Source of the DNA: Microcebus murinus
Taxonomy: Eukaryota > Chordata > Mammalia > Primates > Cheirogaleidae
Reading direction: 5' to 3'
Length of the DNA: 64,000 nt
Assembly: GCF_040939455.1 (NCBI RefSeq)
Contig: NC_134106.1
Span: forward strand, 86,621,001-86,685,000
Under the pieces are notes generated by a model that had not been told where the DNA came from, ran no database searches, and saw only the letters and a program-made list of their open reading frames with translations. The position numbers and the translations under genes are program-made. Each line of letters starts with the position of its first letter. Position 1 is the first letter of the stretch. This document shows, in pieces, positions 24,532 through 36,169 of this stretch.

Positions 24532-24702
24532 GTACCTGGCGCTCTACGCCTACAAGCCCCAGAAGAGCGACGAGCTGGAGCTGCACAAGGGCGAGATGTA
24601 CCGGGTCCTCGAGAAGTGTCAGGACGGCTGGTTCAAGGGGGCGTCCCTGAGGACCGGGGTCTCTGGGGTGTTCCCTGGAAACTACGTGACGCCCGTCTCC
24701 AG
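24532..24702 (+). CDS. SH3RF3: SH3RF3 coding exon: third SH3 domain
   Basis: This exon of 171 bp has acceptor TCTGCCCACAG (ending 24531) and donor AG|GTGAGG (24703). Its first G completes a split Val codon; it ends with two bases (AG) of an Arg codon. The 57 residues are nearly one entire SH3 domain. The ALYAYKP block stands in the ALYDY position, [11 protein letters not shown] is the RT loop with its acidic residues, DGWFKG carries the conserved binding-groove Trp, and VFPGNYV supplies the Pro and Tyr of the 3-10 helix. SH3 domains bind Pro-rich ligands; in POSH proteins they assemble kinases of the JNK cascade. The match to SH3RF3 is essentially complete by eye. SH3RF1 has a very similar domain, but the adjoining exons favour SH3RF3. 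Confidence 0.96.
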
Positions 24703-27700
24703 GTGAGGGTGGCATCCTGGGCCAGGAGGAAGTGAGGCCTGCATTCCTCTGATGTTGTCGCCACTGCTGGAAGCCACGCTGTGGGCTGGGTCACCCGGAA
24801 ACACCCAGTCCAGAAGGCTGCGAGGCCACCAGTGCTGCGTGGCTTAGCTCCCATGGGCTGAGAGTGTCCCTGAGCCAGAGATTCACCTTCCGAGCTGGGT
24901 TGCGTGGCTTTCCCTCAGTAGACACCAGCCACCCCAGGGAGAAGAACAGGGACAGGAGCAGAGGGGACAGGAAAGACACCAGAGAGTGCGGTCTCAAGTG
25001 TGCATGTGTGCTTGTGTGTGAGGACAGTGTGTGTGCACACATGTATATACAGTGTGTGTGCCATGTGCATAGACATATGTGTTCATGTGTGTATAGCATT
25101 AGCACAACATGCATACATGTATAGTATGTACATGTATGTACAGTATGAGTGCAGCATGCATGCATGTTTAGTGTGCACAGTGTTTTCATGTGTATATAGT
25201 ATCTGTTTGTGAGTACATACACTAGTGAGTACAGTGTATGTGTATGCAGTGCATGTGTATCAAAGATGTGTTATATGTAAAACACACATACACATATATG
25301 CAAAGGAAAAGTAGCATGTTCTCAAAAGTTAACAATTGTCATTGAATGATAGTATTACAGGCAATTATTTTTTCTTCTGTGTGCTTTCCAGCATTTAATA
25401 AATACTTTGTTATATTACTTTTATAAAATAGAAAACATAATTTTAAAGATTCACTAAAAAGATAATGAGAATTGTGTGAGAATATTCCATTGAGGTGAGG
25501 GTCCACTGCCTGGTTGTATTCGGTTAGCCTGACTCGCAGAAGCCCCTCGTAGGCACAGTCCTGTGTTGACACTGCAGGATGTGAGGAGAAAGACAAGGAA
25601 TGGCCATTGGGTTTCCATATCTTCGGAGCAAGGCAGCTATGAAAAAAAATTGAATAATGGATCGCTCTTGCACTGATTGCTGGACAGGCTCGCGCTTTCA
25701 GAGTTGTTTCAGCATGGCCTTCAGCCAGTGCCTCTGGTCAGGTGCCCAGTATAGTCGGCCCGAGGCCCAGGAGGTCTGCACGCACAAGGAGGACCCTCAG
25801 CAGGAGAAGCTCCAGAAGCAAACGCAGAGGTTTCAGGACAGCCCCGGCCTCCAGCCCAGCCTCCTGTGCGGAGTGGCTTCCTGGGGCTGAGCAGCCCATG
25901 GCTCTCCGGCTCCCTCACGGGTGTGGGTGCCTGGCCCAGCCTGCGCAGCCCCGAGGGATAGAGCCACTCTGGATTCCTCGGCTGGTGTTTACGGGCTGGC
26001 TCTTTCAGCCTGCGACTGCCCTGGGCCTGTCCTTTACGCCTCGGCCTAGAGTTGGGCTCACTCGTCACCTTATCAGATGGCCATTCCTGGAACGGGCAGG
26101 TCACTCCTGCAGGTTAGGGGTCTCCCTGCCCAGCGGGCGCCCTCCAGGAAGACGCAGCGTGAGGTGGTGGGTGTCCGTGTCCCCTAGGCTTGACCTTCTT
26201 GCCTGGGGACATCACCTGCCACAGGCCTTCTCCTGGGTGGGGAGGACAGGTTCTTCCTCACAGCAGCAGCGGTTTCTGTCCTCTGACTCTTCCCTTACTC
26301 TCACCTGCGCATGTCCTCAGACCTTCAGAAACGTAAAGCCTGCAGCCTGAGTCCAGCTTCCTCGTGTGGCACTCGGGACCCTCCACCGCCTGACTGCCGC
26401 TTGTTCCTGAGGTGCACAGGGCAGCGTCGTGACGGGGCTTTGCTCGGGCTGCCTTCCCACCTCCTCCCGCCGAGTGACGCTCCACCCACGTAGCCTTCAA
26501 GAGCTGCGTCCAAAGTCCACCTGCTGTAACATGTGCAGCCATGCCCGGCCACCCGCTCCCTGTGCCGTGGTCAGGGTGGATGACTGCGGACCACAGAGTT
26601 GTTCTGTGTGGGCTGTCCTGCTTGTTAGGGTCCCTTACAGGTGTGTGGGCCACAGTTGCCGTCTCCTGCTTTGCACCCCTGGCTCCTCGCATACCATTGG
26701 CATACACTAGGTGCACAATACACGAAATTTGAATAAATAAATGAGATCTGGTCGTTCTGATCAAAGTTCCTCTGCAAGGCCTGTCCTCCCCACTGCCAGA
26801 GACTGTGTTACGCAGGAATCTCCAGGTAACGGAACAGGAGCTCTCCGGGTGCCCGAGGCCCCTGGCTGCACCTCTGCGTGTAACCTCATCAGTGGCTCAC
26901 CTTCCTTTGAGGCCTCTCCATCTGCAGCCAGGTGTGTCTTCTGAAGAAGCTCAGAGCCAGGGAGAACTGTTAAGGCCTCTCCCATCTAGCCCTGGTGACC
27001 GCACTGACTGTCCTCGCTGGTCCTCAGAGAAGGAATCATCAGGTGCCCCCGGTCGGAGTTTGGAGGCCCAGACTCCTCCCTTGGATCCACAGCTCACCAC
27101 GGAACAGGAAGGCTGGGCTGTCTTTACACACAGGTGGAGAACAGCAGCTGCCCACAGCTCTGATGTCTGGACTGTCCCTCCTCTAATCCCAGCTGTTCTT
27201 CAGGAGTTGCCCCAGCCACCCAGCAGAGGAGCGGTGCCTACGCAGGGCACTGGGCAGACCCGGATCCCACAGCCGCATGCACTCAGGTCATTCTGGAACG
27301 CTCTGTAGTGCTGGTGGGCGTAGGTGGGCAGTAGTCTAATACTTAGACCAGTCTTGGCAGCTGTACGACCTCGGAGGACATTCCGAGTTCATTTACGAAC
27401 GAAGTGGGGGGACCGGAGCGCGTGGCTGTTCACAGCGAAATTGTGTACTGACAGGACCCACCAAGGCCGAGCACGTCCTTACTGACCTGCTGGTGGAGCA
27501 GAGGGAGAGGATTTCTACTGTCACTAGAGGCAGATGTGCATCTGCATCTGTTGTCCTCAGACACGTCACTGGTACCTTGCAAATCCGTGACCTATAATTT
27601 GTGAGCCCACTTTATTGATCTGCCCACATGAAAGTGAGCTCAACCAGTGGGATTTAAGAATCCATGGTCTGGGCGGTTCTGCTGCCAGGGCTGCTGCCAG

Positions 27701-28691
27701 AGAGCATTTCAGCACAGCTCTGAGGGCTGAGGAAGACGATGCTGTCCCTGTCCCTTGGCTGGCGAGTCCTTTCCTGGGGGATCCTTCTCCCCCCCAGCTG
27801 CTGTGCGGGAGCCTGATTCGGTGTGGGGAGCCCCTACCCAGTGGAGGCCACAGGGAGGTGGTGGCACCTGGGCTGGGGGGAGGGGGGTGCGGGCAGTGCC
27901 TGTTTCTGCCACCTGTGGCCTCTGCTGGCTCATGCATTGAGATCCTGAAGGGACAGGAACAGGAATTTACTCAGCTCTCGGACAAGTGGAAGACATTCCC
28001 ATCCCCCTGGAGCTGAGCCCACAGAAGCACCCAAGCCCCCAGACCCTGCTGTACCCCACACCCCGTGGAGTTAGGGCAGACACACGTAGAGGGAAGGAGG
28101 AAGCCCCATGTCCAAAGTTGCTGTGTCCCTCCTGTCTCATCTGGAAACTTGGGGGCGAGAGGGCACGGTTTCTGGTATGAAACTGCAAGCTCCAGGATGC
28201 CCCTCAAGAGGTCGCGCTCAGTGTGCCCTTTCCCAGTGGCCACAGACGCAGGTGGCAGCCGTGCCCAGAGGGAGCCAGTGTCCTTGCCGTCATTTCCCAG
28301 CCACGCGCCGGTTGCGTCAAAGCCTCCTGGGACACAACTGAGTCACTAGTTCTTTCTGGATGTGTTTGGGGACTCACAGCTGTTTGTTAGCAGGAATTAA
28401 GGTGGTAGCTCTGGGACACAAATGTTTGATTGGTTGAGATCATTCCCCTTCTCGGGGTTCTTTTGCTAGTTCTTGAATATTTCACATTGAGAGTTAGCCC
28501 CATGAGGGTTTTATAAGGGAGCCCTCCTGCCCAGTTGCAAGGATTGTCTTAGGACTTTGTCCCCTAGACTAGTAGTTGGCCTTTGTGTCTCAGAGCCAGT
28601 AGGTAAGAGCCTTTGCAGGTGGCCCATGTGGCCGCGTGGTGTGACTGCATCTGCGACCTCTCACCAGACCTGATTCTGCTTTATTTCCTAG
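24703..28691. other. Intron between the SH3-3 exon and the first linker exon
   Basis: It starts GTGAGG and ends TTTCCTAG. It holds TG-rich low-complexity DNA near its 5' end (listed separately). The rest is GC-rich sequence without recognised repeats apart from a possible MIR-like scrap at about 26690-26750 ending in AATAAATAAATGA. Confidence 0.6.
24992..25290. repeat. Degenerate TG/CATG-rich low-complexity tract
   Basis: About 300 bp are dominated by alternating TG/CA and GTATATG-type units ('GTGTGTGCACACATGTATATAC', 'CATGCATACATGTATAG'). The tract is an imperfect, old purine-pyrimidine alternating repeat rather than a clean microsatellite. Confidence 0.85.
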
Positions 28692-28942
28692 GGTTCCTGT
28701 AGGAGGGGCTGGGCCACCCCGGAATAACGTGGTTGGAGGGTCTCCACTGGCCAAAGGGATAACCACAACCATGCACCCAGGAGGTGGGAGCCTCAGCAGC
28801 CCAGCCACTGCCACCAGGCCCGCCCTGCCCATCACCACACCCCCGGCCCACACCCAGCACCCAGCCTCGCCTCCGACGGGCAGCTGTCTGCGGCACGTGG
28901 CCCAGCCGGCGGCCAGCCAAGCACGGAGCACCATCCCGACAG
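28692..28942 (+). CDS. SH3RF3: SH3RF3 coding exon: Pro/Thr/Ser-rich linker
   Basis: This exon of 251 bp has acceptor TTATTTCCTAG (ending 28691) and donor GTACGT (28943). Its first G completes the Arg codon begun in the SH3 exon; it ends with one base of an Ala codon. It encodes the linker C-terminal to SH3-3. First comes RVPVGGAGPPRNNVVGG, then a Gly/Ser/Thr-rich part (MHPGGGSLSSPATATRPA), then Pro/Ser/His-rich sequence ending ARSTIPT. No folded domain is expected; such linkers are disordered and carry phosphorylation and SH3/14-3-3-type docking sites in the family. GC-rich, with the third-position bias of real coding DNA. It is this linker, rather than the SH3 domain, that identifies the gene as SH3RF3 and not SH3RF1. 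Confidence 0.94.
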
Positions 28943-30389
28943 GTACGTACACAGACTCGCAGGGCCTCCCCTGCCGGGACATCGACAAGGGGCTTTCTGG
29001 GACACAAGCCATGAGATCTGTGTTGGCCCAGGATCCAGCATTCCACAGCGGGGTGGGTGGTATTTGCTTATCATAACCGTGAACCTCTGCTGATCTCCAG
29101 GAAGTTTGCTTGATTTATCACATTACCCTATCCTGGCAGCTGAAATAGATTAGAGAGTTTACAAATATTTACACATTTCATTGTGGCAAGTGGACCACGT
29201 GGACTCATGAGATTAATTTTGGCGCCTTTGCATGCCTCCCCCACGAACGACTATGGCCACATGGGCCTTACGTCTGCCGGGCACTGCAGGGCTCCCAGCC
29301 AGCAGGATCTCCCAGGACGGGGCCTGGGGGAGACTTGGGTCCAGAGGTGGCTGAAAGGAATGGTGAGCATTGACCCTTCACTGTCCTGGCAGCGTCATCC
29401 ATGGATAGGGTGACAGAACATATGGAAAAACCAGGTTGCCCCTGGGATAGTGTCAGATGGAAAGAAATCATGGGGTGGGCCTTAAAGGCATTAAGACGGT
29501 CAGCACATCTTGGTTGGAAACTTAGTGTCGAGCTGATAAAGAACTGCTGAAGCTTGACTCGAGGAGGCTGTGGGAGGGCCTGGCGTGCACCTTGCAACAC
29601 CGTGGAGCCAGTGTCGCCGGCAGTGCCCCGAGAGTACCCCAGGGCAGGCGGAGCTAGCACAGAATGTCTGTCCCCACCCAACTCTGTCCCTTCAGAAATC
29701 ATCTCTCTTCTTCTCAAAGTGAGGCTAAAAGGGTAGAAAGAACGTAAATTGTTTGGAGCAATAAAAGGTACTGTTTTTTGGACTAGGCAAGCAGCAGGTG
29801 ATGGTTGGAAGTGCTCCAGAAAGCAGCCCTCGAGTGTGGAAAGGTGGTGCTTGGCACAGCGGGGGCCTGTGTCCTCCAGACCACAGCTGATGGACAGGGG
29901 GTGGGGGGATCACCCCCACACACACACTGCTTGCCCACCCACAGAGCCTTCTGCCACCAGGGAAGGTAGCCTGCACATTCCCACACGAAAGCCCCTTCAG
30001 GTTTACGTGGGGCAGGAAGAACTGCCCGGCCCTGGCGGGAAAGGCTGCGCTGAGTGTAAGCCACTTCGAGAGTTTTCTAGGCTCGTCCGCTCCAGTCTCT
30101 GTGCCTGCTGCAGAGCAAGACGCTAGCCCTATTCTCAGCTGCCTGACAGACCGACTGCCCAACTGACTGTCAGGGAAGCAGAGGCTTGTCAAGGGGCACC
30201 TGGACAAGGGGCTGGGGAGCAGGCAGGGCTCCCCATAGGGGCAGCTCCACTAGTGAGCAGCACAGTGCCACTGAGGCAGGAATGGAAGCAGGCACACACG
30301 AGGCAGAAGGAAATGAACAGAAGGGGAGAGCGTGTCTCATCACCAGCTGCAGTAACTCAGTCACAGCAGAGCACAGACACCTGCCTGAG

Positions 30390-30540
30390 GCCTGTGCTTG
30401 GGGCCAGACACACCTGAGCTCTAATGCCAGGGCCTCCGTTTCCCCTCTATAAGGAATGTAAATGGGGCTCCCCTTGGGGCGGCTGTGTGAGGACTGCCTA
30501 GCAGGGTGCTTAGTACGTGCTCAGTGCATTGTTGCTATTT
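30390..30540 (+). repeat. MIR fragment
   Basis: Right half of a MIR: 'GAGCTCTAATGCCAG', 'CCTCCGTTTCCCCTCTATAA', 'GGCTGTGTGAGGACTG', then 'GGTGCTTAGTACGTGCTCAG' and a 'TTGTTGCTATTTT' tail. Confidence 0.65.
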
Positions 30541-30649
30541 TGATTGTTCTGTGGGAGAATAAGAATATTATTACTTGAGTACTCAATGCATGAAAATCAA
30601 AAAAGTAAATAGAAATTGTTACCAAAGGATCTAAGGGGGCAGAAATCTG

Positions 30650-30790
30650 TCTTAAAGGCAGTGGGTACCCAGTGAGGGATTTTAAGCAGGGGGAACAATG
30701 CTGCTCCCCCCATCACCAGGCACGGCGTGAAAGAAGGGTTATTGTGACGCAGTCTGGTAGGGCAGGAAGTCAACTCCTGGTACCTGGGAA
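30650..30790 (+). repeat. L2-like fragment, weak
   Basis: 'GAGGGATTTTAAGCAGGGGGAACAATG' is the phrase that recurs in the L2 3' region ('...GGGTTTTAAGCAGGGGAGTGAC...'). The rest is too diverged to follow. Confidence 0.4.
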
Positions 30791-31969
30791 AGGTGAGCAG
30801 CAGCAAGGGACCTGCACCCAGGTGGGCTGCAGCGCTGGCACAGAAAATGATGGGTAGTTGGCAAAATGCTTATGAACTGGGATGGGCTGAACGGAAGTGC
30901 CCAGGGGGGCCAGGGAACCAAATCCAGTGTCCAGGTTTACGGACTGGGTAGCTGGGAGAATGACAGTGGCTTCCCCTGTCCTAGAAGATTCCAGAAGGGA
31001 ACTGGCTCATGGGGGAAGATGATGCACTAGGCTTAGAGATGTGGCTGTGAAAGGTGCAGTGGGTATAGTTGTCACACTGTGGCCCCTGGCCAATTCAGAG
31101 CAGCTCCCTAGTGGGGCTCATCTCCAGCGTCACGAATCCTGCCCCCCCCCATGGGGGAGATGAGGAACTGACTCTGGGTCCTGCAGCGACTGCCATGCAG
31201 AAGACAAAATCATGAGGTGCCCTGTAGATCCCTTCTGGGCTGAAGGCAGTGGTGAAACATCTAGCTTTTCAGGGGAATCAGGTGGATGTCTGGGTCCCGG
31301 TGCCTGGCATTGTGCTGGGTGCAGGGTGACTTTGGGTGCCCAGTGTCCGGCCTCAGCCTGTTTGGTGTCTGTGTCCAGCAGTAGAGGATTTAGCACCAGG
31401 AAATCCTCTTAAGTGGGCTGGGCACTGCCCTCCAAGACTGACTCTGCCATCCCAGAAATTCTGTACGTGCCTGCTCTTCTTTCATATGTATCTGTTAATA
31501 TTTTGCTTAAATTAGCCAAGAATGAGTTCTGTGTTTTTGCATCCCTGGCCTATGGGGCCCTGGGGAAGAATTCGCTGTCTCTACACGACAGAGCTCTGCA
31601 GCAATACTCACTGGTGCCGGGGCCTCACCCGCAGGCCACCACCTTCTGGCCAGCCACACCTACAGTGTGGTTTAAGTTGCTATGCTGGTGTTGATTGGTA
31701 GCCTGTAGGCAGGGACACAGCCATCATAGTAGGCAAGTGATCAGGTGATCTAGAGCTGAGCTCCCCGACTGGCCAGACGTAGCCAAGATGCTGGTCTCCT
31801 TAGCCCCTGGAGCACTGGGCAGCACCCGGGGAGCTAAAGTTCCAGGCCAGGACCCTCTGGTTATAAACATCTCATACGGTGTGGCTTGTGTGCACCCCGA
31901 CACAGAAAGGTTGAGCCGCCCTGCTCCCTGCAGTGCGTGTGCCCCCCACACAGTGGCCCTGAGTTATCT

Positions 31970-32570
31970 GCACAAAATAGCCAGTATAATGGCCTTTCCA
32001 CGCCAAGCCTTGCTGGAAACAGTCCCAATTCAAAGAAGAAATGGAGCCCTGCCAGTCATTTCTCCCTCTGTGGAATAACAAGCAGCATCAAAAGAAATTG
32101 GCATGGCCAGGGCAATGCGGCATTGTGTCTCAGTCCTTGATCACCATAGTAACCGGGATGGCATGGCAAGCATTCTCTTCCATCAGTTTAATTTTGCACA
32201 CAGGAAGAGTAAGGCCCAGGGTGGTTTAAAGGGCTCCCCGGGTGTGTCCCAGCCCACGTCAGTGCTGTCACAGCCAGGTTAAAGAGTGGCTCCTACTGAG
32301 CTGTATCAGTAAATTAAATGCCACTGCATTCCCGCAGCATTTTCCACTTCATTCTGCATTTAGAGAGAAAGAAAAAAACACTGTTGACAGTACAAGTAAT
32401 GGATTGTTCTCTGCAGTAATTGCCCATTTCAGCAGACCCCAGCCCGGCAGTTGGGAGGCATTTCATCAATGTTCTCATCTAAGCCAAAGTCAGGCAGTTT
32501 GACAAAGGCTTAATTGCATTGGCCACAGCGTCCAATACGATTTGTTCTACTTGATTAATGTAACTCCTTT
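31970..32570. promoter_or_regulatory. Candidate conserved non-coding element (unproven)
   Basis: About 600 bp with no recognisable repeat and balanced composition. It is dense in homeobox-type cores (AGTTTAATTTTGC at about 32187, AGTAAATTAAATG at 32308, GGCTTAATTGCATTGG at 32506, TTGATTAATGTAAC at 32551) and has a run AATTGCCCATTTCAGC. The texture resembles vertebrate intronic enhancers. No conservation data were available, so this is inference from texture alone. Confidence 0.3.
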
Positions 32571-32689
32571 CCCAAGGGCAGAGCACCCCTGTAAAGCGCC
32601 AGTGTTCCTCACGTACTCAGGTCTGTGCTTAGCAGGGGCAGGAGCCCAGCACAGCTGTGTATTCACCAGCAAAACAAAAGCACCAAGAA

Positions 32690-33400
32690 AGAGCTAGATA
32701 CAGACAAGGCACTCTGCTGGGGGCTGGAGACACAGAGAGGAACCAGCGGACCTCGTTTCTGCCCCAGTTCGAGAGAAAGGCAAGAAAACAGAGTTCTGCA
32801 ATAGATGGAAAGCACTGCAGAGCAGGCTCAGGTAGGGCATCGAGAGAGTGTGGAGGAGAGAGAATTGGTTCAGCCTGGGGAGGAAGGTAGGAGAAGGGTG
32901 GGGAAAAGTTGTGTGGAAGTTTTCAGGAGGAGGTGGTAGTGCCTGGGATCTTAAAGATCAAGCAGACAGAGTAGAAAGGGAGCTCTGGGCAGAAGAACTA
33001 GCAAGGGCAAAGCCCTGGTGACGAAAAAGACCAAGTCCTTATTTTGAATAACTTTATTTAGTTGAAATAAAGAAACAAAAGTGTGGAAGGAAGTGTCCAG
33101 TGTGTTGATGACAGTTCTCTGTGAGGCCTTTACCTTGAATCTGAAGGATGGGTGGAACTCAGCATGCTGTGGCAGGTGGGTGAGGGGAGCGAGGGGGCGG
33201 GGCTGAGCGTGCAGAGGCTGGTGCCTGTGGACTCTGAGTAAGGTCGGGGAAGGGGGTCACAAAGGAGGGTGGTGGCGAAGGTGGAAGGTCAGCCGGGGCC
33301 GACTGTGAAGGCTCTTTTAGACCATGTCAGGGGATTTAGGTTTTTATCCTAAGGGCACTGGGGTATATTAAAGGCTTTTAAATAATAGATATAGTCGTGT
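32690..33400 (+). repeat. L2 LINE 3' region
   Basis: A long, diverged L2 stretch. It runs from 'CAAGGCACTCTGCTGGGGGCTGGAGACACAGAGAGG' (opening block) through 'AGGAGGAGGTGGTAGTGCCTGG' and 'GGGCAGAAGAACTAGCAAGGGCAAAG' to 'GATTTAGGTTTTTATCCTAAGGGCACTGG' and 'AAAGGCTTTTAAAT'. This order is that of the last few hundred bases of L2. Confidence 0.65.
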
Positions 33401-33439
33401 TTTTGCGCTTAAGAGATGGAGCTAGACTTCTGTTTATGG

Positions 33440-35695
33440 CCAAGCTGAAGCAATGAGGACAGGCATTACCCTCCCACCTGAAACAAATATAAAACAGACA
33501 AGTGTGTAAAACAACAGTTTTCAAGGCAGTAGACATTAGACAGCCAAGGACTGTGATCCATGGGAGAAGCTGCAGGGTGGGGAGCCGAGGGGAGCCCAGC
33601 AGGCCCCTTGCAGTGAGGACAGGGAGATGAGGGTCTGTGTGACAGAGAGGGCTGGAGCTTCCAAGGCAGGGACCCAGAGGAGAGCTGCACAGAGAAGGGC
33701 GCAGAGCGCTCCCCTGGAATATTCAGCTGAGAACTAATCAGCATGTGAAGGAACGTGAGAAAATTACCAAAAGCCAGGAAAAGAACTAAAGAAAGGATTA
33801 GCACTAACAGAGCCCAGAATACACACAGGCTGGAAATAGTGCCTGTTCCCACCAGCCAGACTGGAAAAATTTCAAAATTCACAGGGCATTGAGTAGGCTA
33901 CACAGAAGGACCTTGCCTCAATAGTGGGGAATGTTATCTGTGGGCTGTTCCAGTTTCACCTAATGAATCCCAAAAGCAAAACTCACAGGGTCAAACTATT
34001 TCCAGTTAATTTAACTTTGTCCCAAAGTTTAAGAATATTGTAGGAATATAAAAATATCCAGCTCTTGAAAACATAAAAGTTACAGTATCTGATATCCAAT
34101 GAAAAAATTACTAGGCATGCAAAAGAGCAGGAAACTATGACCCACAATTAAGAGATAAATCAATCAATTGAAACTGACCCAAAACTGATATAGGTGTTAG
34201 AATTAGCAGCCAAAGTCTTTAAAACAGATACTGCATTCCATATATTCAGAAAGTTGAAGAGAGATTTAAAAAATATTAAAAAGACCCAAATCAAACTTCT
34301 AAAAATAAAAACCACAGTGTATGAGATCAAGAATATACTAGATTGAATTAATAGCAGATTAAACATTGCTAAAGAAAAAAATATTAGTGAATTTAAAGAT
34401 ATAGCAATAGAAACTATGAAAAATAAAACAGAGAGATAAAAGAGAATTTTGAAAAATGAACAGAGCATTAGTGAGCAATGGGACAAGTTAAAGTGGCCCA
34501 ATATTTGTATAATTGGGGCTCCCAATGTAGAGGAGAAAGAGGTAGGACAGAACGATTTGAAGAAATACTATTTGAAGAAATAATGACCAAAATTATTCTA
34601 AATTTGATGAAAACTACAGACACATAAACCAAAGACAGTTGGTGAACCCCAAGTGCAAGAAACATGAATAAAACTACACCAAGGCAAATTATAATCAAAT
34701 TGTTGAAAATCTATGACAAAGAAAATCTTTAAAGCAGCCAGAGATAAAAGTAGAAAAAAGAGAAGTATGACAATAGGTTTTTTGTCAAGAACATTTCAGG
34801 TGAGAAGACAAGTGGCCTAACTGAATGAAGTTACTGGAAGACATAAATCTGTCAGGCTAGGATTCTATAGCCAGCAAACATATCTTTCAAAGGAAAGCAA
34901 AATAAAGAATTATTTAGACATAGTCAAGCTAAAAGACTTTGTCACTAATAAATCCACCCTATGAGAAATGTAAAACAAAATTCTTTAGGAAGAAGGAAAT
35001 TTATACCAGATGGAAATACAGATCTATATGAAGAAATGAAGAGCACTAGAAATGGTAACTACACAGATAAAGATATAATATTTTTATTGTTTAAATATCT
35101 ATAAAATATAAATGACTAAATAAAAACCAGAACAATGCAGCTAGGGATTTAAAACTTATGTAAAAGTAGAAGGTATAGTAATAAAAGCACAAAAGTTGAG
35201 AGGGAGAAATGGAAATTCTGTATACTATTGTAAGACCCTTACACTACATGTGAAGACTCTTGCACTATACTATAAAATCACTTGTAACTAGATTGTAATA
35301 AATTAAAGATGTCAAGCAATCACTAAATATGAAAACAAAGAGTTACAGCAAAAAATCTATCAGGAGATAAAATGGAATTATTTTAAAAATTCAGTTGATC
35401 CAAAAGAAAGTGTAAAAAAGAGGGTAAAGAGAACAAGAGAAAGAAAACTCTTCAAAGAGAAAACATGTAATAGGATGATAGATTTAAACCTCATCATATA
35501 AATAATCACACTAAGTGTAAATGGTCTAAATAACCCCAAATAATGCCAGAGATTGTCAGATATTATTAAAAACAAACAAAAAAAACCCAGTTGTATGCTG
35601 TGAACAAGACACATAATTTAATATTTTAAAGACAAAAATGGGTTAAAAGTAAAAGGATGGAACAAGATATACACATTCTTATTATTCACAGTAGT
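33440..35695 (+). mobile_element. Old L1M/HAL1-like LINE: 5' UTR and ORF1 region
   Basis: Sense-strand old LINE-1 DNA. Recognisable are the 5' leader with 'GAGATGGAGCTAGACTTCTG', an ORF1-like coiled-coil region with many A-rich codons (34190-34450), and a downstream part with 'GTCAGGCTAGGATTCTATAG' and 'AAAGGAAAGCAAAATAAAGAATT'. All frames are riddled with stops. It joins the ORF2 part at 36170 across a TG repeat and a MIR. The exact subfamily is uncertain. Confidence 0.6.
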
Positions 35696-35758
35696 ATGTT
35701 CTATAAAGTTACCATGAAAACTGAATTAGTGAATACTGAACTATTGTTCCTAGGTGAA

Positions 35759-35760
<2 letters not shown>

Positions 35761-35809
<49 letters not shown>
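35761..35809. repeat. (TG)n microsatellite, about 24 units
   Basis: An uninterrupted TG run of about 49 bases. Pure repeats of this length are normally polymorphic. Confidence 0.98.
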
Positions 35810-35812
<3 letters not shown>

Positions 35813-35867
35813 CATATCTCACATAAATTATAATCTCATCCTAGTGGATTCTATTTATTTAATTTTA

Positions 35868-36005
35868 CTAAAGGGAAAAAAACGAGGTTGAGAAGTGTTA
35901 AGTAACTGACCTGTGGCTGCCCTACTAACAGGTGCCAGAGGTGGTATTCAATCCTTTCCAACTGGCCCCAGAGCCAGAGCTCCTTGCGCTGCACTGCACT
36001 GCCCC
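35868..36005 (-). repeat. MIR SINE fragment, antisense
   Basis: 'GAGGTTGAGAAGTGTTAAGTAACTGACCTG' followed by 'CAGGTGCCAGAGGTGGTATTCAA' and 'CAGAGCCAGAGCTCCTTGCGCTG' is the reverse complement of the MIR core region. Confidence 0.6.
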
Positions 36006-36169
36006 CTACTGGCTCCACCCTCCTGTCATCTTTGTGCAAGGCTGAAACAGAAAGGATGAGGTCTTGTCCAACCTCAGTTGAGAATATGGGTGTCAGGTGA
36101 CTCAAATTTGTTGCCAGTCTGCAAATGTCTGAAAATAACTGAAAGCCCCACAGGTATCAATTTGGGGAT

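Larger units (their letters stand above)
28943..32689. other. First part of the intron after the 28.7-kb exon
   Basis: Mostly non-repetitive intron. It includes a MIR near 30.4 kb and an L2-like stretch near 30.7 kb. A long repeat-free block at about 31970-32570 is rich in TTAAT/TTAAT-type motifs and is reported as a candidate conserved non-coding element. No exon was recognised. Confidence 0.5.
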
